Shown: positions 47,761 through 58,146, counted from the first letter of the stretch. The stretch is 64,000 nt of DNA from Methylophilus sp. 42 (GCF_000384155.1 NZ_KB913031.1:558001-622000); one strand, 5' to 3'. The notes: generated from the sequence alone by a model not told the origin. Translations and numbers: made by a program.

Positions 47761-49617
47761 ATGCCTAAATACCGTTCTCACACGACCACGCAAGGTCGTA
47801 ACATGGCTGGTGCTCGCGCGTTGTGGCGTGCCACCGGTATGAAAGATGAAGACTTCTCCAAACCGATTATTGCGGTGGCCAACTCGTTCACGCAATTTGT
47901 GCCGGGTCATGTCCATTTAAAGGATATGGGCCAACTGGTCGCCCGTGAGATCGAGAAGGCGGGCGGGGTTGCCAAAGAATTTAATACCATTGCCGTGGAT
48001 GACGGTATTGCCATGGGCCATAGCGGCATGCTGTATAGCTTGCCTAGCCGTGACCTGATTGCTGACAGCGTGGAATACATGGTCAACGCCCACTGTGCTG
48101 ATGCGCTGGTGTGTATTTCCAACTGTGACAAAATCACCCCCGGCATGCTGATGGCGGCACTACGCTTGAATATCCCGGTAGTGTTCGTGTCTGGCGGCCC
48201 GATGGAAGCTGGTAAAGTGAACTGGCAGGGCAATGTGCGCAAGCTGGACCTGGTTGATGCCATGGTAGAAGCGGCTGATAGCCATGTCAGCGATGCTGAA
48301 GTAGCTGAGATTGAGCGCTCTGCCTGTCCTACCTGTGGTTCCTGTTCAGGTATGTTTACCGCTAACTCCATGAACTGCCTGACCGAGGCACTGGGCTTAA
48401 GTTTGCCAGGTAACGGTTCTACGCTGGCGACGCATGCAGCGCGTAAGCAGTTGTTTTTGCAGGCAGGCCGCCTGATTGTAGAACTGGCCAAGCGCCATTA
48501 CGAGCAAGATGATTACAGCGTATTGCCGCGTAGTATTGCGACCATGCAGGCGTTTGAAAATGCCATGAGCCTGGATGTGGCCATGGGCGGTTCAACCAAT
48601 ACTGTGCTGCATTTGCTGGCCGCTGCGCATGAAGCGGGTGTGGATTTCACCATGAAAGACATAGACCGTATTTCACGCCAGGTGCCTTGCGTGTCTAAAG
48701 TTGCCCCGGCAACCAGCAAATATCATATGGAAGATGTGCATCGTGCCGGTGGTGTGATGGGCATTTTAGCGGAACTCAATCGTGCCGGTGTCATCCATAC
48801 TGATGTGCCAACCGTTCATAGTCCTAGTATGGGCGATGCGCTGGCCAAATGGGATATCGTGACCACGCAAGATGAAGAAGTGAAAAAGTTTTTCCGTGCC
48901 GCGCCTGGTGGCGTTGCGACCACGATTGCCTTTAGCCAGAGTATGTTATGGCCTGAGCTGGATGATGACCGCGAAAATGGTTGCATCCGTAACAAAGCGC
49001 ATGCTTACTCACAAGATGGTGGTTTGGCCGTGCTCTACGGCAATATTGCACTGGATGGCTGTATTGTCAAAACGGCAGGTGTGGATGACAGCATTCTTAA
49101 ATTTAACGGCCGCGCCCGTGTGTTCGAGAGTCAGGATGCCGCAGTAGAAAGCATTTTGAATGATGAAATCGTCGCCGGTGATGTGGTGGTGATTCGTTAT
49201 GAAGGTCCACGCGGTGGGCCTGGCATGCAAGAGATGCTGTACCCCACTTCGTACCTGAAATCCAAAGGCCTGGGCAAAGCTTGTGCCTTGCTTACGGATG
49301 GCCGTTTTTCAGGCGGGACCTCCGGTTTGAGTATCGGTCATGCGTCGCCGGAAGCGGCTGAAGGTGGTGCGATTGGCCTGGTGCAAGAAGGCGATGCCAT
49401 CGAGATCGATATCCCGAACCGGACGATACACCTGGTGATTAGTGACGAGGAAATGGCACATCGCCGCGGCCAGATGGATGCCAAAGGCCGGGATGCCTGG
49501 AAGCCATTGAATCGTGAGCGTGTTGTTTCGCCAGCTTTGCGCGCCTATGCCGCCATGAGTACCAGCGCTGCCAAAGGTGCGGTGCGTGATGTAGCGCAGA
49601 TTGAGAGAGGGAAGTAA
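47761..49617 (+). CDS. ilvD: Dihydroxy-acid dehydratase
   Basis: 618 residues from ATG 47761 ([20 protein letters not shown]); a GTG three codons upstream is possible. Fe-S enzyme converting 2,3-dihydroxy-isovalerate and its methylvalerate homologue to the 2-oxo acids in valine, leucine and isoleucine synthesis. Cluster cysteines in [11 protein letters not shown] and [12 protein letters not shown]; the C-terminal [20 protein letters not shown] segment is also conserved. Its stop overlaps the ATG of the mutarotase gene. Confidence 0.97.
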   Translation: MPKYRSHTTTQGRNMAGARALWRATGMKDEDFSKPIIAVANSFTQFVPGHVHLKDMGQLVAREIEKAGGVAKEFNTIAVDDGIAMGHSGMLYSLPSRDLIADSVEYMVNAHCADALVCISNCDKITPGMLMAALRLNIPVVFVSGGPMEAGKVNWQGNVRKLDLVDAMVEAADSHVSDAEVAEIERSACPTCGSCSGMFTANSMNCLTEALGLSLPGNGSTLATHAARKQLFLQAGRLIVELAKRHYEQDDYSVLPRSIATMQAFENAMSLDVAMGGSTNTVLHLLAAAHEAGVDFTMKDIDRISRQVPCVSKVAPATSKYHMEDVHRAGGVMGILAELNRAGVIHTDVPTVHSPSMGDALAKWDIVTTQDEEVKKFFRAAPGGVATTIAFSQSMLWPELDDDRENGCIRNKAHAYSQDGGLAVLYGNIALDGCIVKTAGVDDSILKFNGRARVFESQDAAVESILNDEIVAGDVVVIRYEGPRGGPGMQEMLYPTSYLKSKGLGKACALLTDGRFSGGTSGLSIGHASPEAAEGGAIGLVQEGDAIEIDIPNRTIHLVISDEEMAHRRGQMDAKGRDAWKPLNRERVVSPALRAYAAMSTSAAKGAVRDVAQIERGK

Positions 49618-50552
49618 TGAGCGACGAATGTAGTATCCTGGCCAACAGTATGGAAATGACCAAGCGCATGACTTTGCACGCGCATGTCACCCAATGGCAG
49701 GACGAAAATGGTTTGCAGTATTTGGAAATTGATAACCCGCTGGCGACCGGCAAGATTGCCTTGCAAGGCGCGCATGTCATGCAGTGGCAACCCAAGTTTC
49801 TGGCGAACCCGGTGTTATGGCTCTCCAGCAATGCGCGCTATGTTAAAGGTCGTTCCATTCGTGGTGGTACACCTATCTGCTGGCCATGGTTTGGCGCACA
49901 CCCCACTGACAGCACGCTGTGTCCGCACGGCTTTGCGCGCGTAATTCCCTGGCGCGTAATGGATATTGACGCGACGCCTACCGGTGCCACGCGCATTATT
50001 CTCGAAATGCAGCAAACCCCAGAAGCCCAGCGTCAACTGTCTTACCCCTATGAACTGACCTTGACGATCACTATCGGTCGCCGTTTGCGTATTGACCTGG
50101 CCACCACCAACCTGGCGGAACATCCGTTTGTGATCAGTGAAGCGTTTCACACTTACTTTAATGTCAGCGATTTATCGAACGTTAAAATCACTGGCATGCA
50201 AGACCTGGTCTACCTGGATAAGTTACTCAAGTACGAGCGCAACGTGGAGCACAATGCACTGACATTTGACGGTAAAGAGTATGACCGTGTCTATGTGCAT
50301 CACAGTTCTGATTGTGCCATTCATGACAGCGGCTTCAACCGTATTATCCATGTCTCCAAATCTGGCAGTGATACCACGGTAGTGTGGAATCCAGGTGCCG
50401 AAAAAGCCGGCGCTATGGGCGATATGGGTGTCGGCGAAGAGTGGCGTAAAACCATTTGTGTGGAAACGACCAACGCCATGGATAACATGGTGGTGATTAA
50501 CCCGGGACGTAAACATGTCCTCAGTGCTGAATACTCGATCGAGACCTTGTAA
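49617..50552 (+). CDS. D-hexose-6-phosphate mutarotase-like protein (aldose 1-epimerase fold, YeaD type)
   Basis: 311 residues, galactose mutarotase-like beta-sandwich. Signature residues: RSIRGGTPICWPWFGAHP, the histidine in CPHGFARV, the histidine in SEAFHTYFNV and the glutamate in EEWRKTICVET. YeaD-type enzymes interconvert alpha and beta anomers of glucose-6-phosphate and similar sugars in the cytoplasm. The one-base overlap with ilvD implies coupled translation, which is metabolically unexpected. Confidence 0.87.
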   Translation: MSDECSILANSMEMTKRMTLHAHVTQWQDENGLQYLEIDNPLATGKIALQGAHVMQWQPKFLANPVLWLSSNARYVKGRSIRGGTPICWPWFGAHPTDSTLCPHGFARVIPWRVMDIDATPTGATRIILEMQQTPEAQRQLSYPYELTLTITIGRRLRIDLATTNLAEHPFVISEAFHTYFNVSDLSNVKITGMQDLVYLDKLLKYERNVEHNALTFDGKEYDRVYVHHSSDCAIHDSGFNRIIHVSKSGSDTTVVWNPGAEKAGAMGDMGVGEEWRKTICVETTNAMDNMVVINPGRKHVLSAEYSIETL

Positions 50553-50640
50553 CGTTATTGTGACGCGTGTCAACCGTAGCGTTGCACGTGCGTTTTTAGC
50601 TTGTTGGCAAAACGCCAAACCGGTTGAAATTATGTGAATC

Positions 50641-50662
50641 ACCGTTGGTTTTAACGGTTTTT
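50641..50662 (+). terminator. Probable terminator after the mutarotase gene
   Basis: ACCGTT pairs with AACGGT around GGTTTT, followed by a run of five T. Short stem. The rest of the 204-nt gap to the cytochrome gene holds the candidate promoter below and nothing else recognised. Confidence 0.5.
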
Positions 50663-50665
50663 CTA

Positions 50666-50693
50666 TTGTGGATTTTGTCTGGTCAGGTAATAT
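50666..50693 (+). promoter_or_regulatory. Candidate promoter of the cytochrome c gene
   Basis: TTGTGG (50666-50671), 16-bp spacer, TAATAT (50688-50693), about 60 nt before the ATG. Confidence 0.45.
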
Positions 50694-50756
50694 GCCACAT
50701 GCATGAGAATTGCATTACGGGGTTCTATTTGTTTAGAGGATATTCAAGGAGATCGC

Positions 50757-51080
50757 ATGAAAGTTTTATTATCCGCAATCGCAGCAGCGACTTTGTTGAT
50801 GGCAGGTTCAGCACACGCTGTTGACGCCGCTGCAGCTAAAGCACTGGCACAAAAAAGTGGTTGCCTGGCATGTCATAGTGTTGATGCCAAAGTATTAGGC
50901 CCTGCATACAAAGATGTTGCAGCAAAATACAAAGGCGACAAAACGGCTGAAGCCAAGCTGATTGAAAAAGTGAAAAAAGGTGGTGCTGGTGTTTGGGGTA
51001 ATATCCCTATGCCTGCAAACAGCCCACAAGTGAAAGACGAAGACATCAAAACCATCGTTGATTGGGTGTTGTCTCTGTAA
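50757..51080 (+). CDS. Small class I cytochrome c (c551/c552 type)
   Basis: 107 residues from ATG 50757 with AAGGAGA upstream. Signal peptide 1-21 (AGSAHA), heme site GCLACH, methionine ligand in GNIPMPANSPQ, C-terminal helix DIKTIVDWVLSL. Soluble periplasmic electron carrier of the cytochrome c551/c552 group. Plausible carrier from bc1 or a periplasmic dehydrogenase to an oxidase; the true partner is not shown by context. Monocistronic. Confidence 0.92.
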   Translation: MKVLLSAIAAATLLMAGSAHAVDAAAAKALAQKSGCLACHSVDAKVLGPAYKDVAAKYKGDKTAEAKLIEKVKKGGAGVWGNIPMPANSPQVKDEDIKTIVDWVLSL

Positions 51081-51101
51081 TTCCAGCCTTGCTGTGATAC
51101 G

Positions 51102-51130
51102 AAAAAGCCGACTGATTAGTCGGCTTTTTT
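51102..51130. terminator. Bidirectional terminator after the cytochrome c gene
   Basis: AAAAAGCCGACT pairs with AGTCGGCTTTTT around GATT, with T and A runs on both sides. Shared with the converging permease gene. Confidence 0.93.
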
Positions 51131-51144
51131 ATTGGCGGCGATGG

Positions 51145-52542
51145 TTATGCGCGTAACTTACTATGTCTCAGCGAGTAAACAAAGTAAAAAATCACGCCGA
51201 TGACGGCCCAGGAGATAAAGCGGTGCCAGGTCTCTGCCGGTAAAAAGGACATCAGTGCCGCGCACGAGATAATGCCGCCGACCGGAATCAGTGGGTTAAA
51301 CGGATTCTTAAACGGGCGTGCAAGTTCGGGGTGGGTTTTGCGTAAGCGCATGACGCCAAAACACACCATGATAAAACTGGCCAGGGTGCCAATATTGACG
51401 GTTTCGGCCAATTCACCCAGTGGAATAAAGCCAGCGACGATAGAGACGACGATACCGCACATCAGGATGATTTTGCTGGGGGTTTGCCGTTCAGGATTGA
51501 CCGTTGAAAAAATGGGTGAAATCAAACCATCGCGGCTCATGGCAAATAAAATGCGGGTCAGGCCATAGAGCAGCACCAGCAATACTGTAATTAAGCCAGC
51601 CAATACGCCAGTGGCGACCAGGGTTGAGGACCAGGTATAACCTAGCTTGGTCAGCGCGTAAGCCACCGGAGAAGACGTGTTGAGCTCGGTGTAGGGAATC
51701 ACGCCGGTGAGCGTGCCAGACACAATGATATAAATAATGGTGCAAAAGGTCAGCGATGCAATCAAGCCGATGGGCAGGTCGCGTTGCGGTTGCTGGCATT
51801 CTTCCGCCGCAGTAGAGACCGCATCAAAGCCAAAGTAAGCAAAAAATACCAGTGAAGCACCTGCCAGTACGCCAATATTCTTACCATTATCCAGCGTTTC
51901 AAACCAGCCGAAAGGCATAAACGGTTGCCAGTTGGCGGTGCTGATATGGCCGACAGATAAGGCCAGGAAAATGGCAATGGTGGAAAGTTTGATAATCACC
52001 ATGATGTTGTTGGCGCGGGCACTTTCCTTGACGCCGACCATGAGCAGCAAGGTCAATATCCAGATAATGGCAAAGGCGGGCAGGTTGATCGAGCCGCCAA
52101 GGATGGGCGCTTTGGTAAGGTGCTCTGGCATTTGCCAGCCGAGGTTACTCAAGGTGTTTACAAAATAGCCCGACCAGCCATTGGCTACGGCGGCGGCACC
52201 GACGCCATATTCGAGTAGCAGCATCCAGCCCATCATCCAGGCGGCAAACTCACCAAATGCCACATAGCTATAGCCATAGGCGCTGCCAGAGCCACCTATG
52301 GACGACGATAACTCGGCATAAGAGAGGGCAGCAAAGCCCGCAGCGATGGCGGCAATAATGAAGGATAGTACAACGGCAGGTCCTGATTGCGTGGCGGCGG
52401 CAATGCCGGTGAGTACGAAGATGCCGGTGCCGATGGCACCGCCTATGCCTAGTAAGGCCAGGTCAAAGGCGGTTAAACATTTCTTCAGGCCGGTGTGCGC
52501 ATGTGGTTGGATTGGTTTTTTGCGCAATAATTGTTCTAACAT
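51145..52542 (-). CDS. APC-superfamily amino acid permease (YfnA/CAT-like)
   Basis: 465 residues, about twelve membrane helices. The first helix has the unwound substrate motif LLGIGGAIGTGIFVLTGIAA typical of the APC fold; SYAELSSSIGGSGSAYGYSY follows. Closest in character to cationic or broad-range amino acid transporters. Substrate cannot be read from the sequence. Divided from the aminopeptidase gene by 68 nt. Confidence 0.9.
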   Translation of the reverse strand: MLEQLLRKKPIQPHAHTGLKKCLTAFDLALLGIGGAIGTGIFVLTGIAAATQSGPAVVLSFIIAAIAAGFAALSYAELSSSIGGSGSAYGYSYVAFGEFAAWMMGWMLLLEYGVGAAAVANGWSGYFVNTLSNLGWQMPEHLTKAPILGGSINLPAFAIIWILTLLLMVGVKESARANNIMVIIKLSTIAIFLALSVGHISTANWQPFMPFGWFETLDNGKNIGVLAGASLVFFAYFGFDAVSTAAEECQQPQRDLPIGLIASLTFCTIIYIIVSGTLTGVIPYTELNTSSPVAYALTKLGYTWSSTLVATGVLAGLITVLLVLLYGLTRILFAMSRDGLISPIFSTVNPERQTPSKIILMCGIVVSIVAGFIPLGELAETVNIGTLASFIMVCFGVMRLRKTHPELARPFKNPFNPLIPVGGIISCAALMSFLPAETWHRFISWAVIGVIFYFVYSLRHSKLRA

Positions 52543-52610
52543 TGATTGATTCTCCCCTTATCCGCCTAGGGTAAAGCAATCGTTGTACCAGCGTCAATGC
52601 TGGTGAGAAA

Positions 52611-53915
52611 TTAGCTGGCGTAATGTTGCTGCAATGTGGCAATCATATAGCGATGGTCAAGCACGCCTGCGCTTTCGCGGATGCTGTGCATGGCCCACAT
52701 CGGGTTACCGACATCTACCGTGGCAATGCCCAGTTGTGCCGCCATGATGGGGCCTATGGTACTGCCGCAACCCAAGTCAGTGCGGTGTGCATATTGCTGG
52801 TGCGGCACCTGTGCTTGCTCACATAGCTGGATAAAGCGCGCGGCAGTGACGGCATTGGTGCTGTAGCGCTGGTTGGCGTTGGTTTTGATCACCGGCCCTT
52901 GATTGATGTGTACATGATGACAAGGCTCGTAGCTGCCAGCATGATTCGGGTGAAACGCATGCGCCATATCGGCACTGATGAAGAAACTATTAGCAAAACT
53001 GCGCAGCTGGTCTTCTTGCGTCAGGCCTGAGCATAAACAAATACGGTTGATCACATCCAGCAAAAAGCTGCCACCGGCGCCGGTGGCGCTTTCTGAGCCG
53101 ACCTCTTCGTGGTCGAACAGGGCGCAAATCGTCGTGGACTGTGGTGTTTCGTTGCTAATCAGCGCCTCAAGTGCGGCGTGGCAGGAGGCCAGGTTATCCA
53201 GTTGACTATTGGCGATAAATTCTTGGTCTATGCCCCAGAAACTGCCGCGCTGGGTATCATAGAGTGCGAGGTCCCACCCGGCGATGGCCTCTGCTGGTAT
53301 GGCCAGTTTGCCCGCGAGGGTTTCAGTCAGTAATTGTTTTGCTGCGGCAGTATTTGCCGCATGGCCAAAGATCAACGGCAGGCCGGTTTGTTTGTTAAGC
53401 GCCAGGCCTTTTTCATTGACTTCGCGGTTCATGTGTATCGCCAGGTTAGGCAGGCGTGCGAGCGGTTGGTCCAGCCTGACCAATCGGGTGTCCAGGCCTT
53501 CAGCGGTACGTATCACGACGCGCCCGGCCAGGCTTAAATCACGGTCGGTAAACGTGGCCAAAATAGGCCCGCCATAGACCTCTACCCCTAATTGTGCCGC
53601 GCCTTCGGTGCTATAAGCTGCCTGCGGTTTGAGGCGCAAGCCGGGGGAGTCAGTATGCGCGCCAACGATGCGGAGACCGCTGTCTGCAATCGCTTGTTGG
53701 CCGAGCGTAAAGGCAATGATGGAGCCGCCATCACGTATGACAAAATACTTTCCACTTGCCTGAAATTGCCAGGATTCGCTCTCGTGCAGCGGTGTAAAGC
53801 CATGCGCTTTGAGTTGATTGGCTACCGTGTCTACAGCGTGCCAGGGGCTGGGGCTGTGATCAATAAAGTCCAGCAGGGCTTGCGCTTGTTGTCTGGCTTC
53901 TATTGAAACTTGCAT
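52611..53915 (-). CDS. apeB: M18 family aminopeptidase
   Basis: 434 residues. Metallo-aminopeptidase of the M18 (aspartyl aminopeptidase-like) family. Metal and catalytic motifs: GAHTDSPGLRLKP, NSQLDNLASCHA, CALFDHEEVGSESATGAG, FISADMAHAFHPNH and DVGNPMWAMHSIRE. Cytoplasmic peptide turnover. Starts two bases after the hemF stop, so likely one operon. The symbol is used for the family. Confidence 0.93.
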   Translation of the reverse strand: MQVSIEARQQAQALLDFIDHSPSPWHAVDTVANQLKAHGFTPLHESESWQFQASGKYFVIRDGGSIIAFTLGQQAIADSGLRIVGAHTDSPGLRLKPQAAYSTEGAAQLGVEVYGGPILATFTDRDLSLAGRVVIRTAEGLDTRLVRLDQPLARLPNLAIHMNREVNEKGLALNKQTGLPLIFGHAANTAAAKQLLTETLAGKLAIPAEAIAGWDLALYDTQRGSFWGIDQEFIANSQLDNLASCHAALEALISNETPQSTTICALFDHEEVGSESATGAGGSFLLDVINRICLCSGLTQEDQLRSFANSFFISADMAHAFHPNHAGSYEPCHHVHINQGPVIKTNANQRYSTNAVTAARFIQLCEQAQVPHQQYAHRTDLGCGSTIGPIMAAQLGIATVDVGNPMWAMHSIRESAGVLDHRYMIATLQQHYAS

Positions 53916-53917
53916 GC

Positions 53918-54832
53918 TTACACCCAGTCTTTCTCAATCAAAAAGTCGCTATACAATTTGGCTTCCGCGCTATTGGCTTCCGGCTTCCAGTCGTAGCGCC
54001 ACTTCACAATCGGCGGCATAGACAGCAGGATCGATTCAGTACGGCCATTCGATTGCAAGCCAAAAATGGTGCCACGGTCAAAAATCAGGTTAAATTCGAC
54101 ATAACGGCCACGGCGATAGGCCTGGAAATCGCGTTCGCGCTCACCATACGGCGTATCTTTGCGGCGTTGCACAATCGGCAGGTAGGCGTTCACAAAAGCA
54201 TCGCCTATTGCACGTTGCAGGGCAAAACTCCTGTCAAATCCCAGCTCACTGAAATCATCAAAAAATACGCCGCCGACGCCGCGCGGTTCTTTGCGATGTT
54301 TGAGATAAAAATACGCATCGCATTCTTTTTTGAATTTGGCATAGTAGTCTGCGCCAAACGGTGCCAACGCTTCTTTATTCACGCGGTGAAAGTGGATGCA
54401 GTCATCCTCGAAGCCATAGTAAGGCGTGAGGTCCATGCCGCCGCCAAACCACCAGATATCCTGTTCGCCAGCCTGTTGCGCTTTGGCGACAAAAAAGCGT
54501 ACGTTCATATGCACTGTCGGCACATAGGGGTTGTGCGGATGGAACACCAGGGAAACGCCCATGGCCTCCCATGGGCGGCCAGCCGCTTCCGGGTGCGCGA
54601 CGCTGGCGGCTGGGGGTAATTTATTGCCTAGCACATGTGAAAAACCAACACCGGCGCGTTCAAAAACGTTGCCGCCTTCTAGCAGGCAAGAGTTGCCGCC
54701 ACCGCCTTCTGGCCGTTGCCAACTGTCCTGCAAAAAGTTTTTGCCATCAACGAGTTCTATGGCTTCTACAATGCGTGCTTGCAAGCCTTGCAGGAAATCA
54801 AAAACGGCTTGAGGCTGGATCTGGTCTGTCAT
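53918..54832 (-). CDS. hemF: Coproporphyrinogen III oxidase, oxygen dependent
   Basis: 304 residues. Converts coproporphyrinogen III to protoporphyrinogen IX using O2 in heme synthesis. Conserved [45 protein letters not shown]-like and [20 protein letters not shown]. Presence indicates aerobic heme synthesis, in line with the cytochrome genes in the window. Between purD and the aminopeptidase on the minus strand. Confidence 0.96.
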   Translation of the reverse strand: MTDQIQPQAVFDFLQGLQARIVEAIELVDGKNFLQDSWQRPEGGGGNSCLLEGGNVFERAGVGFSHVLGNKLPPAASVAHPEAAGRPWEAMGVSLVFHPHNPYVPTVHMNVRFFVAKAQQAGEQDIWWFGGGMDLTPYYGFEDDCIHFHRVNKEALAPFGADYYAKFKKECDAYFYLKHRKEPRGVGGVFFDDFSELGFDRSFALQRAIGDAFVNAYLPIVQRRKDTPYGERERDFQAYRRGRYVEFNLIFDRGTIFGLQSNGRTESILLSMPPIVKWRYDWKPEANSAEAKLYSDFLIEKDWV

Positions 54833-54853
54833 GGTCGTGAGTTCTAATGGTGC

Positions 54854-56122
54854 TTAGTTCTTGATGGCGCGGTAGCCAATGTCTTTGCGGTATTGCGCGC
54901 CGTCGAACTTGATTTGCTCCAGCACTTTATACGCTTGCTGCTGCGCAGATTTTACGGTTTCGCCCAATGCGGTCACACACAATACGCGCCCACCACTGGT
55001 GACGACCTTGCCATCTTTGAGTGTGGTGCCAGCGTGGAACACATGGCCGTCTTGCACGTCTTTTGGTAGACCAGTAATTTCGTCGCCCAGTCTTGGTGTG
55101 TCAGGGTAGTGTGCACTCGCCATCACGACACCTAAGGCAAAACGCCAGTCCCATTCGGCTTTGGCCTGGTCCAGTGTGCCATCCACGGCATGTTCAGCCA
55201 GTTCCACCAGGTCTGATTTCAGTCGCATCATGATCGGTTGTGTTTCCGGATCCCCCATGCGGCAATTGAATTCCAGTGTTTTGACTTCACCGCTGGGGCT
55301 GATCATCAAACCGGCATACAGGAAACCGGTATAGGGAATGCCGTCTTTTGCCATGCCTTCTACCGTAGGCACAATGATTTCGCGCATGGCTTTGGCGTGA
55401 ATCTCTGGTGTCACCACTGGCGCTGGCGAGTAAGCGCCCATGCCGCCGGTGTTCGGCCCCTGGTCGGCATCCAGCAGGCGCTTGTGATCCTGGCTGGTGG
55501 CCAGCGGCAAGATGTTTTTACCATCGACCATGACCATAAAGCTGGCTTCTTCGCCGGTTAAAAACTCTTCAATCACGACGCGAGCGCCTGCATCGCCGAG
55601 CTTGTTGTCTGACAACATGGCATCCACCGCGGTATGCGCTTCTTCCAGTGTCATGGCAACCACGACGCCTTTACCTGCAGCCAGGCCATCGGCCTTGATC
55701 ACAATCGGTGCGCCGTTGGCGTCGATATAAGCATGTGCCTGGGTCGCATCGCTAAAGGTCTGGTATTTAGCGGTTGGAATGTTGTGGCGCACCATAAACG
55801 CCTTGGCGAAGTCTTTGGAGCTTTCCAGCTGTGCTGCCGCTTTGGTCGGGCCAAAGATTTTTAAATCCGCCGCGCGGAAAGCATCGACCACACCTTGTGA
55901 TAATGGTGCTTCCGGGCCAACGATGGTTAGCGCAATTTGCTCGTCCTCGGCAAATTTCACCAGTTCGTCAATTTTGGTGATGGGCACATTGACCATATCC
56001 GGGTTGGTGGCCGTGCCAGCGTTACCAGGCGCCACATATACACGGCTGACCTCTTTGTTTTGTGTCACTTTCCATGCCAGTGCGTGCTCACGACCGCCAG
56101 AACCAATCACTAAAATTTTCAT
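54854..56122 (-). CDS. purD: Phosphoribosylamine-glycine ligase
   Basis: 422 residues, ATP-grasp enzyme of purine synthesis (step 2). Starts MKILVIGSGGREHALAWKVT; ATP-grasp signature EEFLTGEEASFMVMVDGKNI then ATSQDHKRLLDADQGPNTGG, and FNCRMGDPETQPIM. Lies downstream of purH, with a 77-nt inverted-repeat element in the gap, and 21 nt before hemF. Confidence 0.97.
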   Translation of the reverse strand: MKILVIGSGGREHALAWKVTQNKEVSRVYVAPGNAGTATNPDMVNVPITKIDELVKFAEDEQIALTIVGPEAPLSQGVVDAFRAADLKIFGPTKAAAQLESSKDFAKAFMVRHNIPTAKYQTFSDATQAHAYIDANGAPIVIKADGLAAGKGVVVAMTLEEAHTAVDAMLSDNKLGDAGARVVIEEFLTGEEASFMVMVDGKNILPLATSQDHKRLLDADQGPNTGGMGAYSPAPVVTPEIHAKAMREIIVPTVEGMAKDGIPYTGFLYAGLMISPSGEVKTLEFNCRMGDPETQPIMMRLKSDLVELAEHAVDGTLDQAKAEWDWRFALGVVMASAHYPDTPRLGDEITGLPKDVQDGHVFHAGTTLKDGKVVTSGGRVLCVTALGETVKSAQQQAYKVLEQIKFDGAQYRKDIGYRAIKN

Positions 56123-56145
56123 TTTGTATTACCTAATTGAGTTTG

Positions 56146-56222
56146 AGCCACAGAGGACACAGAGACCACAGAGGAAAACATGATTAAAGAAGTTCTCTGT
56201 GATCTCTGAGCCCTCTGTGGCT
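56146..56222. repeat. 77-nt imperfect inverted-repeat element between purH and purD
   Basis: The outer 11 bp are perfect inverted repeats (AGCCACAGAGG and CCTCTGTGGCT). Over the first 28 positions the two arms agree at 25. Each arm is built of repeated CACAGAG-like heptamers. The centre is an 18-20 nt AT-rich loop. It looks like a REP/MITE-type intergenic element or mRNA-stabilising hairpin inside the purHD transcript. No coding capacity and no transposase nearby. Confidence 0.75.
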
Positions 56223-56228
56223 ATAGAA

Positions 56229-57833
56229 TTAATGTCTAAAGTGGCGAATACCAGTCACTACCATGGCCAAGCCACGTTCGTCAGCAGCGGCAATGACTTC
56301 TTCGTCGCGCATGCTGCCGCCTGGATGAATGACGCAGCTGGCACCGGCGTCGGCCAGCACATCCACGCCGTCACGGAACGGGAAGAAGGCATCAGAAGCG
56401 ACCACAGAACCTTGCAGGCTCAGACCAGCATTTTGTGCCTTGATGGCGGCGATTTTGGTGCTGTCGACACGGCTCATCTGGCCAGCGCCCACGCCCAGGG
56501 TCATGCCATTGCCACAGAAAACGATGGCGTTGGATTTCACATATTTGGCCACATTCCAGGCAAACAGCAGGTCTTGCAGTTGTGCCGGGGTCGGTTGCAG
56601 CTTGGTGACGATTTTGATATCAGCCAGCTGTAAATCGTGATTGTCTGCTGATTGCAGCAAAATGCCGGATCCTACGCGTTTGGAGTCTACCGCGTTGCGG
56701 CCTTGTTCCCAGGCTGTATTGCCGCCTTGCGGTAAAGCAATCTTCAACACGCGCACATTGGCTTTGGCCGTAAAAATGGCCAGTGCTTCTGGCGTAAAAT
56801 CAGGCGCGATCAATACTTCTACAAACTGTTTAGACACGGCTTCGGCGGCTGCGCCATCCAGTGTGCTGTTAAAAGCGATGATGCCGCCAAAGGCTGAGGT
56901 CGGGTCAGTTTTGAAGGCCTTGCTATAGGCTTCCAGTGCGTTTACGCCCAACGCCACGCCACAAGGGTTGGCATGTTTCACAATCACGCAAGCCGGGCCA
57001 GTGAAGGATTTTACGGCTTCCCAGGCGGCATCGGCATCGGCGATATTGTTATAACTGAGCTCTTTACCTTGTAATTGTTGCGCAGTAGCCAGGCTACCCG
57101 GTGCCGGGTACAAGTCGCGGTAGAACGCGGCTTGCTGGTGGCTGTTTTCACCGTAACGCAGGTCTTGTACTTTGACAAAGTTGCTGTTCATCTGGCCAGG
57201 GAACTGGCTCAACACTGGCTTGCCAGCGGATTCTGTTTCAGTAAAGTCGATGGCGGACAGATAGTTACTGATCGCTGCGTCATATTGTGCAATGCGGTTA
57301 AACGCAGCCACAGACAATTGAAAGCGTGTTGCTTTGGAGACGGTACCGTTATTGGCTTTCAGCTCATTGACGACTTCAGCGTATTGCGCCGCATCGGTCA
57401 ACACCGCCACGTCATTCCAGTTTTTAGCCGCGGAGCGCACCATGGCCGGGCCGCCGATATCGATGTTTTCAATCGCATCTTCTAATGTGCAGTTGGCTTT
57501 GGCAACGGTCGCTTCAAACGGATACAGGTTCACTGCCAGCAGGTCGATGTTTTCAATGCCATATTGCTGCATGGCCGCTACATGTTCAGGTAAATCGCGA
57601 CGACCCAGTAGACCGCCGTGTACTTTCGGGTGCAAGGTTTTGACGCGGCCATCCAGCATTTCCGGGAAGCCGGTAAAGTCACTGACTTCCTTCACGGGGA
57701 TATTGTTGTCACGGAACAGTTTGGCGGTGCCGCCAGTAGAAAGAATTTCTACACCAAGCTGGTGCAGGGATTGTGCCAGTTCAAGCACACCGGTTTTATC
57801 GGAAACACTGATAAGCGCGCGTTTAATCGTCAT
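56229..57833 (-). CDS. purH: Bifunctional AICAR transformylase / IMP cyclohydrolase
   Basis: 534 residues. N-terminal IMP cyclohydrolase domain of MGS fold ([45 protein letters not shown]), C-terminal AICAR formyltransferase domain ([28 protein letters not shown]). Last two steps of IMP synthesis, using 10-formyltetrahydrofolate, a C1 carrier. Confidence 0.97.
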   Translation of the reverse strand: MTIKRALISVSDKTGVLELAQSLHQLGVEILSTGGTAKLFRDNNIPVKEVSDFTGFPEMLDGRVKTLHPKVHGGLLGRRDLPEHVAAMQQYGIENIDLLAVNLYPFEATVAKANCTLEDAIENIDIGGPAMVRSAAKNWNDVAVLTDAAQYAEVVNELKANNGTVSKATRFQLSVAAFNRIAQYDAAISNYLSAIDFTETESAGKPVLSQFPGQMNSNFVKVQDLRYGENSHQQAAFYRDLYPAPGSLATAQQLQGKELSYNNIADADAAWEAVKSFTGPACVIVKHANPCGVALGVNALEAYSKAFKTDPTSAFGGIIAFNSTLDGAAAEAVSKQFVEVLIAPDFTPEALAIFTAKANVRVLKIALPQGGNTAWEQGRNAVDSKRVGSGILLQSADNHDLQLADIKIVTKLQPTPAQLQDLLFAWNVAKYVKSNAIVFCGNGMTLGVGAGQMSRVDSTKIAAIKAQNAGLSLQGSVVASDAFFPFRDGVDVLADAGASCVIHPGGSMRDEEVIAAADERGLAMVVTGIRHFRH

Positions 57834-57867
57834 AATGAATTTGAGTGGAATTGCGTGATAAAGAAAA

Positions 57868-57900
57868 TGAAAAGGCCTGATGATGAAATGTCATCAGGCC
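57868..57900 (-). terminator. Terminator after fis
   Basis: On the minus strand GGCCTGATGA pairs with TCATCAGGCC around a 7-nt loop, followed by TTTTCATTTTC. It separates dusB-fis from purH. Confidence 0.8.
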
Positions 57901-57909
57901 CGGTGTAGT

Positions 57910-58146
57910 TTATTCCAGACCGTAGGCGGCCATTTTTTTTCTCAGGGTATTGCGGTTAATGCCCATCATGTCTGCAGCTTTACTCTGGTTGCCACCGACC
58001 TTGTTTAATACGTATTCCAGCATGGGTTTTTCGACACAACCCAGCACCATGTCGTAGATCGCGTGTGGCGGTTGCCCATCGAGATGCGTGAAATAGTCGT
58101 CCAGTGACTCGCGCACAGCGAGACTCAATTTACTGTCGTTTTGCAT
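57910..58146 (-). CDS. fis: Nucleoid protein Fis
   Basis: 78 residues. The C-terminal helix-turn-helix GGNQSKAADMMGINRNTLRK is the Fis-type DNA-binding motif shared with NtrC family activators. The protein bends DNA and activates stable RNA promoters at fast growth. The start overlaps the dusB stop (TAATG), the conserved dusB-fis arrangement. Confidence 0.95.
   Translation of the reverse strand: MQNDSKLSLAVRESLDDYFTHLDGQPPHAIYDMVLGCVEKPMLEYVLNKVGGNQSKAADMMGINRNTLRKKMAAYGLE

Noticed and set aside
53903-54619. 238-codon plus-strand open frame opposite hemF
   Set aside because: Antisense shadow of hemF; the hemF product is full length with all family motifs.
56146-56222. CACAGAG repeats as a possible CRISPR array
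   Set aside because: Units are only 7-8 nt, spacers are 1-2 nt, and the whole is an inverted repeat; no cas genes nearby.
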